This document shows, in pieces, positions 26,960 to 35,221 of a stretch of 64,000 nt of DNA. The stretch comes from Salarchaeum japonicum (GTDB taxonomy: Archaea; Halobacteriota; Halobacteria; Halobacteriales; Halobacteriaceae). Position 1 is the first letter of the stretch, and each line of letters starts with the position of its first letter. The position numbers were made by a program, and so were the translations under genes. A model generated the notes under the pieces. The model was not told the origin of the DNA. It saw nothing but the letters and a program-made list of their open reading frames with translations, and searched no databases. The stretch spans positions 1,865,564-1,929,563 of the forward strand of contig NZ_CP085324.1 in the NCBI RefSeq assembly GCF_020614395.1, read 5' to 3'.

Positions 26960-26987
26960 CACTATTTCTGCCCGGTTTGTCAGGGGA

Positions 26988-26994
26988 TTAAGTG
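26988..26994 (+). promoter_or_regulatory. TATA-like element of the malate:quinone oxidoreductase gene
   Basis: TTAAGTG 26-32 bp before the ATG at 27020, fitting a leaderless transcript. Confidence 0.45.
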
Positions 26995-27019
26995 CCTGAA
27001 CGCGGTGCCTACTACTAAG

Positions 27020-28375
27020 ATGGGAGCCGGAACCACCGAATCCGAGTACGACCTTATCATCGTCGGCGGCGGTATCAGCGGTGCCGCCCTGCTCTACACC
27101 ACCGCGAAGTTCACCGACGTGGAACGCGTCGCCCTCGTGGAGAAAGAAGAGGAGATAGCGGATATCAACTCCCACCACACGAACAACTCGCAGACGCTCC
27201 ACTTCGGCGACATCGAGACGAACTACACGCTCGAAAAGGCCGAGTCCGTCAAGGAGGGCGCGGAACTCCTCGCGGGCTACCTGGAGAACACAGACCCCGA
27301 CCGCGAGTTCCACTCGAAGCGCTCGAAGATGGTGCTCGGCGTCGGCGACGAGGAAGTCGAGAGCCTCCGCGCGCGCTACGAAGACGAGGGCTTCGGCGAC
27401 CTCTACCCGAAACTCCGCCAGATCGGCCGCGAAGAAATCGAAGACCTCGAACCGAAAGTCGTCGAGGGCCGCGACCCCTCGAAGGAACTCCGCGCGCTCC
27501 AGACGCCCGACGGCTACGTCGTGGACTACGGCGCGACCGCGAAGTCCTTCGTGGACGACGCCCGCGAGGAGGACGGCGTGGACGTGCTCACCGGCACGAA
27601 AGTCGAGGACATCGAACAGGGCCCGGACGGTTTCACCGTCGAAACCGCCACGGGGAGCCTGAAAGGTGACGTTGCGGTCGTCGCCGCGGGCTCGCACAGC
27701 CTCCAAATCGCGAAGGAGATGGGGTACGGGAAGAACATGAGCCTCCTGCCCGTCGCGGGCAGCTTCTTCCTCGCGGACAGCGGCCCTCTGAACGGGAAGG
27801 TGTACACGCTCCAGATGAAGAAACTCCCGTTCGCCGCCGTCCACGGCGACGCCGACGTCTACGACGACTCCATCACCCGATTCGGCCCGACCGCGAAACT
27901 CGTCCCCACGCTCGAACGCGGCCGCTTCAAGACCGTCGGCGACTTCTTCGACGTGTTCGGCCTCAACCTCGACAGCTTCCTCAGCTACGGGAACATCCTC
28001 GCCGACCGCATCCTCCTCCCCTACGTCCTGAAGAACCTCGTCTACGACGTGCCCGAGGTCGGCAAGCGCGCGTTCCTCCCCGAAGTCCAGAAAGTCGTCC
28101 CGACCGCCGAACTGGACGACATCGAACGCGCGAAGGGCTACGGCGGCGTCCGCCCCCAGATCGTCAACACCGAGAAGAAATCCCTCGACATGGGCGAAGC
28201 CAAAATCGTCGGCAACGACATCATCTTCAACATCACGCCCAGCCCCGGCGCGTCCACCTGCCTCAAGAACGCCATGCGCGACACCCGCCAGATCATGGAC
28301 TTCCTCGGCGACTACGGCTTCGACGAGGACGCCTTCCGCAGCGAAACCATCGACAACTTCCCCCGCGCAGACTAA
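27020..28375 (+). CDS. FAD-dependent malate:quinone oxidoreductase-like dehydrogenase
   Basis: 451 residues from ATG 27020. N-terminal FAD dinucleotide fold YDLIIVGGGISGAALLYTTAKF (about residues 10-31), then NSHHTNNSQTLHFGDIETNYTLEKA, which is typical of MQO-type enzymes, and VAVVAAGSHSLQIAKEMG in the second half of the FAD domain. The likely reaction is oxidation of malate to oxaloacetate with electrons to membrane menaquinone, but other 2-hydroxyacid substrates cannot be excluded. A peripheral membrane protein with no transmembrane helix. Coding style is C-rich at third positions, suggesting high expression. Confidence 0.85.
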   Translation: MGAGTTESEYDLIIVGGGISGAALLYTTAKFTDVERVALVEKEEEIADINSHHTNNSQTLHFGDIETNYTLEKAESVKEGAELLAGYLENTDPDREFHSKRSKMVLGVGDEEVESLRARYEDEGFGDLYPKLRQIGREEIEDLEPKVVEGRDPSKELRALQTPDGYVVDYGATAKSFVDDAREEDGVDVLTGTKVEDIEQGPDGFTVETATGSLKGDVAVVAAGSHSLQIAKEMGYGKNMSLLPVAGSFFLADSGPLNGKVYTLQMKKLPFAAVHGDADVYDDSITRFGPTAKLVPTLERGRFKTVGDFFDVFGLNLDSFLSYGNILADRILLPYVLKNLVYDVPEVGKRAFLPEVQKVVPTAELDDIERAKGYGGVRPQIVNTEKKSLDMGEAKIVGNDIIFNITPSPGASTCLKNAMRDTRQIMDFLGDYGFDEDAFRSETIDNFPRAD

Positions 28376-28427
28376 CCCACCCCGTTTTTCGCGGTTCACG
28401 CGCTCACGACCGAGAAGCGACGCGAAA

Positions 28428-28449
28428 CGCCGAGGGAGAGATTTGAACT
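28428..28449 (-). repeat. outer decayed copy of the tRNA-Ser 3' end
   Basis: Matches the last 21 nt of tRNA-Ser (28631-28651) exactly: the discriminator base, acceptor 3' strand and T loop with the 3' strand of the T stem. Homology stops after the T loop. Confidence 0.8.
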
Positions 28450-28518
28450 AACGTCGGACACGTCCGATTGCGTTCAAACTCACCGTCGTTGTCTGTTCTC
28501 ACGTCGTTCGAACAAGAG

Positions 28519-28539
28519 CGCCGAGGGAGAGAGTTGAAC
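28519..28539 (-). repeat. inner decayed copy of the tRNA-Ser 3' end
   Basis: Same 21-nt segment with one mismatch, 112 bp from the true tRNA end and 91 bp from the outer copy. Looks like an attachment-site scar or a duplicated tRNA trailer. Confidence 0.8.
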
Positions 28540-28630
28540 CTCCGAGAGACGACCTCGCTCTCGCTCGGCTGCGACTCTCGTGGTTCACACTATCCGTTCG
28601 CGTTTCGTCTTCACTCCGTTCCGACAGAAA

Positions 28631-28715
28631 CGCCGAGGGAGAGATTTGAACTCCCGAGTCCGTGAGGACAGTAGATTTCGAATCTACCGCCTTGGCCAGG
28701 CTAGGCTACCTCGGC
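28631..28715 (-). tRNA. tRNA-Ser (anticodon CGA)
   Basis: 85 nt. Acceptor GCCGAGG / CCTCGGC with discriminator G, TA then the D arm, anticodon stem GTAGA / TCTAC with loop TTCGAAA giving anticodon CGA, a long variable arm (class II, as required for Ser), and the T arm GGGAG-TTCAAAT-CTCCC. CCA is not encoded. It reads UCG codons. Confidence 0.95.
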
Positions 28716-28803
28716 TCACCTGCGTCTTGTGGGGTTTCGCGCTTGTAGGTTTCGGTTCGGTGGCATCGGCAGACCTTTGGGCGCGCCGTCGGGGACGTGT
28801 TGT

Positions 28804-29754
28804 ATGAACGTCACGCAGGCGAGCGAGGAGGTGTCGGCGGTGCTGGACGCGGTGTCGAAGGCGGTTATCGCGGACAGGGAGGTGTTGGAGACAGTGTTGG
28901 TTGGGTTTCTCGCGCGCGGACACGTCCTCCTGGAGGACGTGCCGGGAACCGGGAAGACGCTGACGGCGCGGAGCGTCACGACGGCGCTCGGCCTCGATTT
29001 CTCGCGGATTCAGTTCACGCCCGACCTGTTGCCGGCGGACGTGATGGGGACGCACGTGTTCAACGAGAAGACCCGTGAGTTCGAGTTCCAGGAGGGCCCG
29101 ATTTTCGGGAACGTCGTGCTGGCCGACGAGATTAATCGCGCGCCGCCGAAGACGCAGGCCGCCCTCCTCGAAGCGATGGAGGAGGGGCAGGTGACGGTCG
29201 GCGGGGAGACCCACGACCTCCCCGAGCCCTTTTTCGTCATCGCGACCCAGAACCCCGTCGAGCAGGAGGGAACGTTCCCCCTGCCGGAGGCCCAGCTCGA
29301 CCGGTTCGTGGTGAAGTCGAGCCTCGGGTATCCGGACGACGCGGGCGAAGTCGAGCTGTTGCGGCGGCGCGCGGGCCGCACCGAGCAGAGCCCGAGCGTC
29401 GAGTCGGTGCTCGACATCGAGGGCGTGCGGGCGTTGCGGGCCGTGCCCGAGGACGTGCGGGTGAACGACGACGTGCTGGAGTACGTCTCCGCGGTGGCAC
29501 GGGCGACCCGCGAAGACCCCCGGGTCGAGGTCGGCGTCAGCCCGCGCGGCACCCAGCGGCTGTTCGAGGTGGCGCGGGCGCGCGCGGCAGGTCGCGGCCG
29601 CGAGTTCGTGACCCCGGAGGACGTAAAGCGGATGGCGGACGCGGCGCTCGCGCACCGACTCGTGCTCACGCCGGACGCGTCCGTGCAGAACGTGTCGAAA
29701 CGGGACGTGGTCGGTGACGTGCTGGACGGCGTGCCGGTGCCGACGGTGAATTAG
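28804..29754 (+). CDS. MoxR-family AAA+ ATPase
   Basis: 316 residues from ATG 28804. Walker A EDVPGTGKT (about residues 42-50), Walker B VVLADEINRAPPKTQAALLEAMEE (about 99-122), sensor 1 IATQNPVEQEGTFPLPEAQLDRF and the C-terminal lid with SPRGTQRL. MoxR ATPases act as chaperones that mature or activate complexes through DUF58/VWA partners; the DUF58 protein is encoded opposite at 30245. It is convergent with that operon (stops overlap by 3 bp), so the partners are clustered but on opposite strands. Confidence 0.94.
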   Translation: MNVTQASEEVSAVLDAVSKAVIADREVLETVLVGFLARGHVLLEDVPGTGKTLTARSVTTALGLDFSRIQFTPDLLPADVMGTHVFNEKTREFEFQEGPIFGNVVLADEINRAPPKTQAALLEAMEEGQVTVGGETHDLPEPFFVIATQNPVEQEGTFPLPEAQLDRFVVKSSLGYPDDAGEVELLRRRAGRTEQSPSVESVLDIEGVRALRAVPEDVRVNDDVLEYVSAVARATREDPRVEVGVSPRGTQRLFEVARARAAGRGREFVTPEDVKRMADAALAHRLVLTPDASVQNVSKRDVVGDVLDGVPVPTVN

Positions 29755-30248
29755 CGGAGCGCGCCGAACAGCGCGAGCGCGCCGGCGGCGAGCAAGACGA
29801 CCGCGGCGACCGGCCGGCCGTCCACCCCGACGAGGTAGACGGCGTACCCGGCGGCGACGGCGAGCGCGGCGATACCGAGCGTGAGCGCGGCGTGGACGAG
29901 TTCGGCGTTCCGGGTGCGGGCGGCCGCGCCGACGTGTTCGCCGAGGCCGATGCCGTGTTCCGCGAGATCCCACGCGGCGACGGTGAGCGCGGCGGCGGCG
30001 AGCGGCGCGAACACGGCTGTTCTGAGCGTTATCGCGGCGAGCAACACCGAGAGGAAGACGGCGGCCGCGCCCGCGGTGACGGGGAACCGCGACCCCGCGA
30101 ACGCGCCGTACGCGAACGCGAGGACGCCGACGGCGGCGACGCTCGCGACGCCCGCCGAGACGGTGGCGACGAGGACGGTGGCGACCGCGAGGGTGACGGT
30201 GGCGGCGGTCGCGGTGTTCCGGGGCGGCGTCGGTTCGAACTCGGTCAC
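29751..30248 (-). CDS. DUF7519-like small membrane protein of the MoxR/DUF58 group
   Basis: 165 residues from a GTG at 30248 in a GTGA overlap with the DUF58 gene. Almost entirely hydrophobic, with five or six predicted helices (VTLAVATVLVATVSAGVASVAAVGVL through VAAVVLLAAGALALFGAL). Last gene of the minus-strand operon. Recognised as the DUF7519 type of haloarchaea from context and composition. Function unknown. Confidence 0.7.
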   Translation of the reverse strand: MTEFEPTPPRNTATAATVTLAVATVLVATVSAGVASVAAVGVLAFAYGAFAGSRFPVTAGAAAVFLSVLLAAITLRTAVFAPLAAAALTVAAWDLAEHGIGLGEHVGAAARTRNAELVHAALTLGIAALAVAAGYAVYLVGVDGRPVAAVVLLAAGALALFGALR

Positions 30249-31510
30249 GCGCGCCACCTCCGTTCGGCGGTCGCGAGCGCGACGGTGAGCGGCGTCCCCG
30301 CCTCCCAGTCGAGCACGCGGATGCCGGCGCGCCGCACGTCCCGGACGCGGAGGCGGCGTTCGACGCGCGCGAGCGCCTCGCCGACCCCGCTCCCGTCGGT
30401 CGGGTCGGGGGAGACGACGGTGACGGCGTGGCCGTGCGCGTCGAGCTGGCGGGCGAACGCGGCGACGCCGTCGTCCACGAGCGGGGTGAGGCAGACGACC
30501 TGCGCGTTCGACGGGAGGCGGCCGAGGAGCCGCGTCAGGGTGGTTCGGCTGAAGAACGGGTCGGTCGGCGGGAGCGGGGCGAACGCGTCGTCGAGCGCGA
30601 GCGTGCGGCGGAGGCGCTGGCGGTGGTCGCGGCCGAGTCCGGGCGGGAGCCACGCCCTCCGGGGGCCGTAGCTCGCGAGTCCGACGCGGTCGCCGGCGTC
30701 GAGCAGGGAGTCCGCGATAGCGCCCGCCGCGCCGACGCTCCGCTCGACCGCGGCGGCCTCGTCCGGGCCGGCGACGTACGCCTCCAGCCGGGTGTCCACG
30801 ACGAGCACGACGGTGCCGGCGCGTTCCTCGCGGAACTCGACGGTCGCGAGTTCGCCGGTGCGCGCGAGCCGACGCCAGTCCAGGCGGGAGAGCGGGTCTC
30901 CGCGGCGGTACTCGCGGGTCGCGTGGAACTCGACGCCCGTCCCGCCCTCGTTCGTGGTGAGGCGGCCCACGTGCCGGGTCGCCTGCGCGCGCAACGGGAA
31001 CCCGCCGATGTCGTCCAGTTCGGGCACGCACCGGACGGCGGTGTCGCCGTCGGCCTCGACCGTGGTTTCGACCTCCGCCGACCCGGCGGCGTCCCGCGCG
31101 ACGACGGTGAGGCCGTCGAACGCGTGGTCGCCCCGACTCGCCTCGACGCGGTAGGAGAACCGGGCTTCCTTGCCGGCGCGGAGCGCGGTTGCGAGCCGCG
31201 GCGACCCCTCCGTCACGTCGAGGGCGTCGGGGACGCCGTCCACGAGGCGGAGGTCGGGGAGGAAGCCGCCGTCGTTGCGGACGGTGACGGTCACCGCGAC
31301 CTCGTCGCCGCGCGCCGGGTCGGTCTCCGACACCTCGCGCTCGACCGAGAGGTCGGGGGTCGGCGCGGCGTCGAAGCGCGCGTAGCCCGCGTACGCGCCG
31401 CCGACGACGCCGACGAGGAGCGCGCCGGGCGCGGTGAACAGGAGGGCGACCGCGGCGGCGAGGAAGGTGACGGCGGCGATACCGCGCCAGCGCTCGGTCT
31501 CGCGTCTCAT
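30245..31510 (-). CDS. DUF58 protein (MoxR partner)
   Basis: 421 residues from ATG 31510. Two N-terminal hydrophobic helices (about 10-45), a beta-sandwich-like stretch, then the DUF58 signature EFHATREYRRGDPLSRLDWRRLARTGELATVEFREERAGTVVLVVDTR (about 185-232). The last part has a VWA-like fold with VVLVVDTR. DUF58 proteins are membrane-bound partners of MoxR chaperones. Flanked in the same operon by DUF7269, DUF4129 and DUF7519 membrane proteins. Confidence 0.9.
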   Translation of the reverse strand: MRRETERWRGIAAVTFLAAAVALLFTAPGALLVGVVGGAYAGYARFDAAPTPDLSVEREVSETDPARGDEVAVTVTVRNDGGFLPDLRLVDGVPDALDVTEGSPRLATALRAGKEARFSYRVEASRGDHAFDGLTVVARDAAGSAEVETTVEADGDTAVRCVPELDDIGGFPLRAQATRHVGRLTTNEGGTGVEFHATREYRRGDPLSRLDWRRLARTGELATVEFREERAGTVVLVVDTRLEAYVAGPDEAAAVERSVGAAGAIADSLLDAGDRVGLASYGPRRAWLPPGLGRDHRQRLRRTLALDDAFAPLPPTDPFFSRTTLTRLLGRLPSNAQVVCLTPLVDDGVAAFARQLDAHGHAVTVVSPDPTDGSGVGEALARVERRLRVRDVRRAGIRVLDWEAGTPLTVALATAERRWRA

Positions 31511-32061
31511 GCGTCCTCCACGACGGCGGCGAGTTCGTCTACGGCGCGGGTCACGCGGCGGTCGAACGTCGGCGGGCCCGCGAACACGTCCCGAATCTGT
31601 CGGTAGAGCGGCCTGCTCGGCGGCGTTCGCGCGAAGAGCGCGGCGGCGTAGGGGTCGTCCGTCCACGTGCCCGCGTCCAGCGCGTCCTCCGCCTCGGCGG
31701 TCGTGTAGTCGCCGTACGTCGAGAGCACCGCCACGGCGGTGTCGCGGAGTTCGTCGCGGAGTTCGCGGATGTCCCGGTTGAGGCGGGTGGAGGACGCCGC
31801 GCGGACGCGCTCCGAGAACTCGGTTCCGGGCGGGTCGAACGTCACCCGGCCCTCGACCTCGGGGAGGGACGCGGACTCGCGGGACGCGGCGCGGCGCGCG
31901 CTGACCGCGCGGACGGCGAGCAGGAGCGCGACCACGCCGACGGCGAACACGGCGGTGCGGTTCGTGCCGAGCGCGCTCGCGAACCCGGGCGCGACGACGA
32001 ACGCGACGCCGAGCGCCACCGCGGTGACGCCGACGGCGAGCGCGACGCGTCGCGTGTTCAC
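31507..32061 (-). CDS. DUF7269-like membrane protein
   Basis: 184 residues from a GTG at 32061 in a GTGA overlap. Two N-terminal hydrophobic helices (VALAVGVTAVALGVAFVVAP and AVFAVGVVALLLAVRAV), then a soluble helical domain (RVRAASSTRLNRDIRELRDELRDTAVAVLSTYGDYTTAEAEDAL). Lies between DUF4129 and DUF58 genes as in other haloarchaea. Ends in an ATGA overlap with DUF58. Recognised as DUF7269; function unknown. Confidence 0.72.
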   Translation of the reverse strand: MNTRRVALAVGVTAVALGVAFVVAPGFASALGTNRTAVFAVGVVALLLAVRAVSARRAASRESASLPEVEGRVTFDPPGTEFSERVRAASSTRLNRDIRELRDELRDTAVAVLSTYGDYTTAEAEDALDAGTWTDDPYAAALFARTPPSRPLYRQIRDVFAGPPTFDRRVTRAVDELAAVVEDA

Positions 32062-32990
32062 TCCTCGTCACCCCCGTAGGCGGCCTCGATGTCGCGGAGC
32101 GCGTCGAGCGCGCGGCGCTCGCGCTCCTCGGTCACGGGTTCGTCGCCGTACCGCACCTCCCGGAACACGTCCGTGAGCGTGTCCACGTGCCGGGCGTCCA
32201 TCCCGGCGTCGCGGGCGGCGCGCGCGAACTCGGCGGGCGTCGTCGTCTCCGGGGACGCGGTGTCGAGGTGGCCGGTCATGTCCCGCCACGCCCGGTAGAC
32301 GGCGTTCTCCACGTCGGCGTCGCTCTCGATGCGGTCGGCGGCGGTGCCGGCGGCGGCCGCGACCGCGCCCAGGGAGTCCTCGGGGTCTGGTTCGCGAACC
32401 TCGGGCGCGTCCTCGTCGTCGCCGCTCCCGCGGACGAAGAGGTAGAGGAGGACGGCGAGCACGGCGACGAGCGCGAGCAGGAGAACCGGGGGCGTGGTGA
32501 CGGTCTCCACGGGGTTCGTACCGGGCGACCCGCCGACGGAAGAGGTCTGGTTCGTGACCTCGTTGACGGCCGCCTGAACCGGATTCGAGGCGGTTCCGCA
32601 CTTCGTGAGGAGCGCGTGCAGGATGAGCGTCGGGAAGGTGAGGACGAGGAGGAGCGCGAGCGCGATGGCGGTGTTCGCCCGCCACCGCACGACGAGGAAG
32701 AACGCGACGAACGCGAGCGCCGCGAGTCCGAGAAACGTCGGCGTCAACAGGAACGGGACGCAGACGGTGAACGCCGACCCGAGCGTGGGGAGGGGGGAGC
32801 CGGACTGGTTCTGTGCGGGACCGGCGTCGGTTCCGTTCGACGCGTCGGTTCCGGGACCGGTCGCGCCGCCGGCACCGCCGCCGGCACCGCCGGCACCGCT
32901 CGTGGTGGGGTTGGCGAGGGTCGCGGTGGCGAGGCCGAGCGCGACGACGACGAGGAGGGCGACGACGAGCGCGAGCCGGTTCCGCTTCAC
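32058..32990 (-). CDS. DUF4129 membrane protein of the MoxR/DUF58 group
   Basis: 310 residues. Signal-like first helix, a Gly/Ala/Asn/Thr-rich exterior loop (GAGGAGGGAGGATGPGTDASN), three central helices (about 80-165 and 170-190), and a cytoplasmic C-terminal DUF4129-type domain: ENAVYRAWRDMTGHLDTASPETTTPAEFARAARDAGMDARHVDTLTDVFREVRYG. In bacteria DUF4129 proteins accompany MoxR/DUF58/transglutaminase groups. First gene of this operon; its promoter lies in 32991-33088, shared with the pilus-like operon on the other strand. Confidence 0.85.
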   Translation of the reverse strand: MKRNRLALVVALLVVVALGLATATLANPTTSGAGGAGGGAGGATGPGTDASNGTDAGPAQNQSGSPLPTLGSAFTVCVPFLLTPTFLGLAALAFVAFFLVVRWRANTAIALALLLVLTFPTLILHALLTKCGTASNPVQAAVNEVTNQTSSVGGSPGTNPVETVTTPPVLLLALVAVLAVLLYLFVRGSGDDEDAPEVREPDPEDSLGAVAAAAGTAADRIESDADVENAVYRAWRDMTGHLDTASPETTTPAEFARAARDAGMDARHVDTLTDVFREVRYGDEPVTEERERRALDALRDIEAAYGGDEE

Positions 32991-33057
32991 GTCATCGAGT
33001 TATCCGATAGCCCCTAAAGAAGTATCGCACCGCAAACACCACCAGGAATTCTGAAAA

Positions 33058-33065
33058 TTTAAATA
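33058..33065 (+). promoter_or_regulatory. TATA box of the second pilus-type operon
   Basis: TTTAAATA, followed by further AT-rich sequence, 24-31 bp before the GTG at 33089: standard spacing for leaderless transcription. The whole 98-bp spacer (32991-33088) is the divergent promoter of this operon and the DUF4129 operon. Confidence 0.7.
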
Positions 33066-33088
33066 CTATTTAGATTGATTCTAACTCC

Positions 33089-35221
33089 GTGAGTTCCCCG
33101 CCCGAGGTGCCCGCGCCGGTGCCGCCCGACGCGGCCGACGCCTGGTACGCCCCCGACGTTCACAGCCAGTACGAACCGACGCCCGGCGTCGTCGTCACCG
33201 TCACCCGCGACCGCAACGCGTTCCGCTACCGCGTCCGCGAGCCCGTCCTCACCGCCGCCGAAACGGACGCTCGCGGCCGCGTCAGCGACTACTTCGAGCG
33301 CGGCCACCCCAGCCAACCCCGCACTCGGGAGGGCGCGCGCGAGCGCTACGCCGCCGGCCTGGACGAGAAACACCGCCGCGCCGTCGCGCGCCTCGCGGAT
33401 GCCACGCCCGCGGGCGAACGACGCCTCCGGTACTACGCGCTCCGGGACGTGCGGTGTCTCGGCGCGCTCACCCCGCTCGCGCTCGACGACCGCGTCGAGG
33501 TCGCGGACGCCGACGGCGACCGCCTCGTCGTCCACACCGCGGAGTACGCGCCCGCCCGCACAGACATTCCCGCCGACGCGGACGCGCTCGACCGGTTCCT
33601 CTCCGAGCGCCTCGACGCCTACACCGTCCCGTTCCGCGAGTTCGACGTGCCCGTCGTCGTCTACCGCGAACACGTCCTCGGAACCGACGCCTTCGACGTG
33701 CGGTACGCCGTCCGCGAACCCGACCTCCTCCCCGGCGACCGCGCCCTCCTCGACGACTGCAAGACCCACGTCTGGGACGCCCGCGTCGGCGACCTCGTGG
33801 ACGACCACGCCGCGTTCGTCGCCGAGCACGCCGACCGCTACCTCGCGCGCCGCCTCGCCGCCAGGAACGCCGGCCGCTGGCTCGACACCCTCGAACACCG
33901 CGCCCGCGACGCCCTCTCTGCATACGACCTCGCGCTCCCGCCGGTCGACCGCCGGTTCGCCGACGACCGCCTCGACGACCTCCGGTACTACGTCCTCCGC
34001 GACTTCGTCGGCCACGGCGAACTCACCGTCCCCGTTCGCGACGACCACCTCGAAGACGTGGAGGCGAACCGCGTCGGCGAGCGCGTGAAGGTCGTCCCCC
34101 GGCACTCGCTCTGGAAGGACGGCCGCATCCCGACGAACCTCGTGTTCGACGACGAGCGGGCGTTCGTCGACCTCGTCACCCAGCTCGCCGCCGAGGACGG
34201 CGTCGAACTGAACGCGAGCAACCCGAGCGCGAAGGTGAACCTCCGGCCCGACGGCGTCGGCGACGACGTGACCGTCCGGTGCGCGGTCGCGCTCCCCGCA
34301 ATCAGCGCGGACGGCCCGCACGTCTCCATCCGGAAACAAGCCCCGGACGCGCTCACGCCGACCGACCTCGTGCGCACGGACTCGATTTCGCCGGCGATGG
34401 TGGCCCTGCTCTGGATGGCGTACGAACACCACGGTGTCGTCGTGTTCTCCGGCCCGACCGGCGTCGGGAAGACCACGCTGATGAACGCGCACGCGCCCTT
34501 CATCCCCCACCGCGACCGCCCCGTCAGCATCGACGAGGGGAGTCGGGAGGTGAGTCTCCCGCACGAGACCGGCGTCTCCCTCACCACGCGCGACCACGAG
34601 AACCCGCACAAGCGCGTGACGATGGCCGACCTGATGACCGAATCAAACTACCTCAATCCCGACGTGGAAATCATCGCGGAAATAAATACACCGGAGAGCT
34701 TCGAGACGTTCGCGGACGTGCTGAACACGGGCCACGGCGTCATCGGGACGACGCACGCGGCGGACGCCGACCGCCTCGTGAACCGCGTGGTCGAACAGGG
34801 CCTGCCCGCGTACCTCCTGCGCGAAATCGACCTCGTCGTCTTCCCGCGGCACGTCGAGGGCGAGCGCTACGTCGGCGAGATGCTCGAACTCGTGGACGAA
34901 GCGGCGTACGACCGCCTCCCCGCCGACGAGCGGGGACGCATCGAGAAGGACGATACCGTGATTCACTACCACCGGGTCGCGGGCCGCCGCGAGGGCGCGT
35001 TCTCGTTCGCGGACGCGGGCGACGTGGCGTTCTTCGACCGGCTCGCCGCGCACACCGACCGGCCGCGCGAGGCGGTGGTGGCGGAGTTCGAGCGGAAACG
35101 GCGGTACGTCGAGTACTTCGTGCGCGACGATTTGAGCGACCGCGACGACCTGTTCGCGTTCCTCGCCGACCTGCGGACGGACGAGGCGGCGACCGTCGAG
35201 CGCGCCGCGGGGGACGCGTGA
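33089..35221 (+). CDS. second secretion/pilus ATPase, divergent VirB11/PilB type
   Basis: 710 residues from GTG 33089. A long N-terminal region (1-430) of unknown fold, then the ATPase: Walker A GPTGVGKTT (455-463), Asp-box-like IDEGSRE (481-487), a Walker-B position reading VEIIAEINTPE (526-536) instead of the usual GEVRG, and a His box GTTHAAD (His 556). The Glu of Walker B is kept but the following Arg-Gly is lost. The partner T2SSF gene overlaps by GTGA. The protein should drive assembly of a pilus-like surface structure. The pattern seems typical of this haloarchaeal subfamily, not a local mutation. Confidence 0.88.
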   Translation: MSSPPEVPAPVPPDAADAWYAPDVHSQYEPTPGVVVTVTRDRNAFRYRVREPVLTAAETDARGRVSDYFERGHPSQPRTREGARERYAAGLDEKHRRAVARLADATPAGERRLRYYALRDVRCLGALTPLALDDRVEVADADGDRLVVHTAEYAPARTDIPADADALDRFLSERLDAYTVPFREFDVPVVVYREHVLGTDAFDVRYAVREPDLLPGDRALLDDCKTHVWDARVGDLVDDHAAFVAEHADRYLARRLAARNAGRWLDTLEHRARDALSAYDLALPPVDRRFADDRLDDLRYYVLRDFVGHGELTVPVRDDHLEDVEANRVGERVKVVPRHSLWKDGRIPTNLVFDDERAFVDLVTQLAAEDGVELNASNPSAKVNLRPDGVGDDVTVRCAVALPAISADGPHVSIRKQAPDALTPTDLVRTDSISPAMVALLWMAYEHHGVVVFSGPTGVGKTTLMNAHAPFIPHRDRPVSIDEGSREVSLPHETGVSLTTRDHENPHKRVTMADLMTESNYLNPDVEIIAEINTPESFETFADVLNTGHGVIGTTHAADADRLVNRVVEQGLPAYLLREIDLVVFPRHVEGERYVGEMLELVDEAAYDRLPADERGRIEKDDTVIHYHRVAGRREGAFSFADAGDVAFFDRLAAHTDRPREAVVAEFERKRRYVEYFVRDDLSDRDDLFAFLADLRTDEAATVERAAGDA

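Noticed and set aside
28428-28539. Additional tRNA genes beside tRNA-Ser
   Set aside because: Only the acceptor 3' strand and T arm are present; no D or anticodon arm can be formed.
33454-35217. Plus-strand frame preceding the second T2SSF gene (Arg/Pro-rich)
   Set aside because: It is out of frame with, and covers, the conserved ATPase gene; the T2SSF protein starts at the GTG 35218 in the GTGA overlap.
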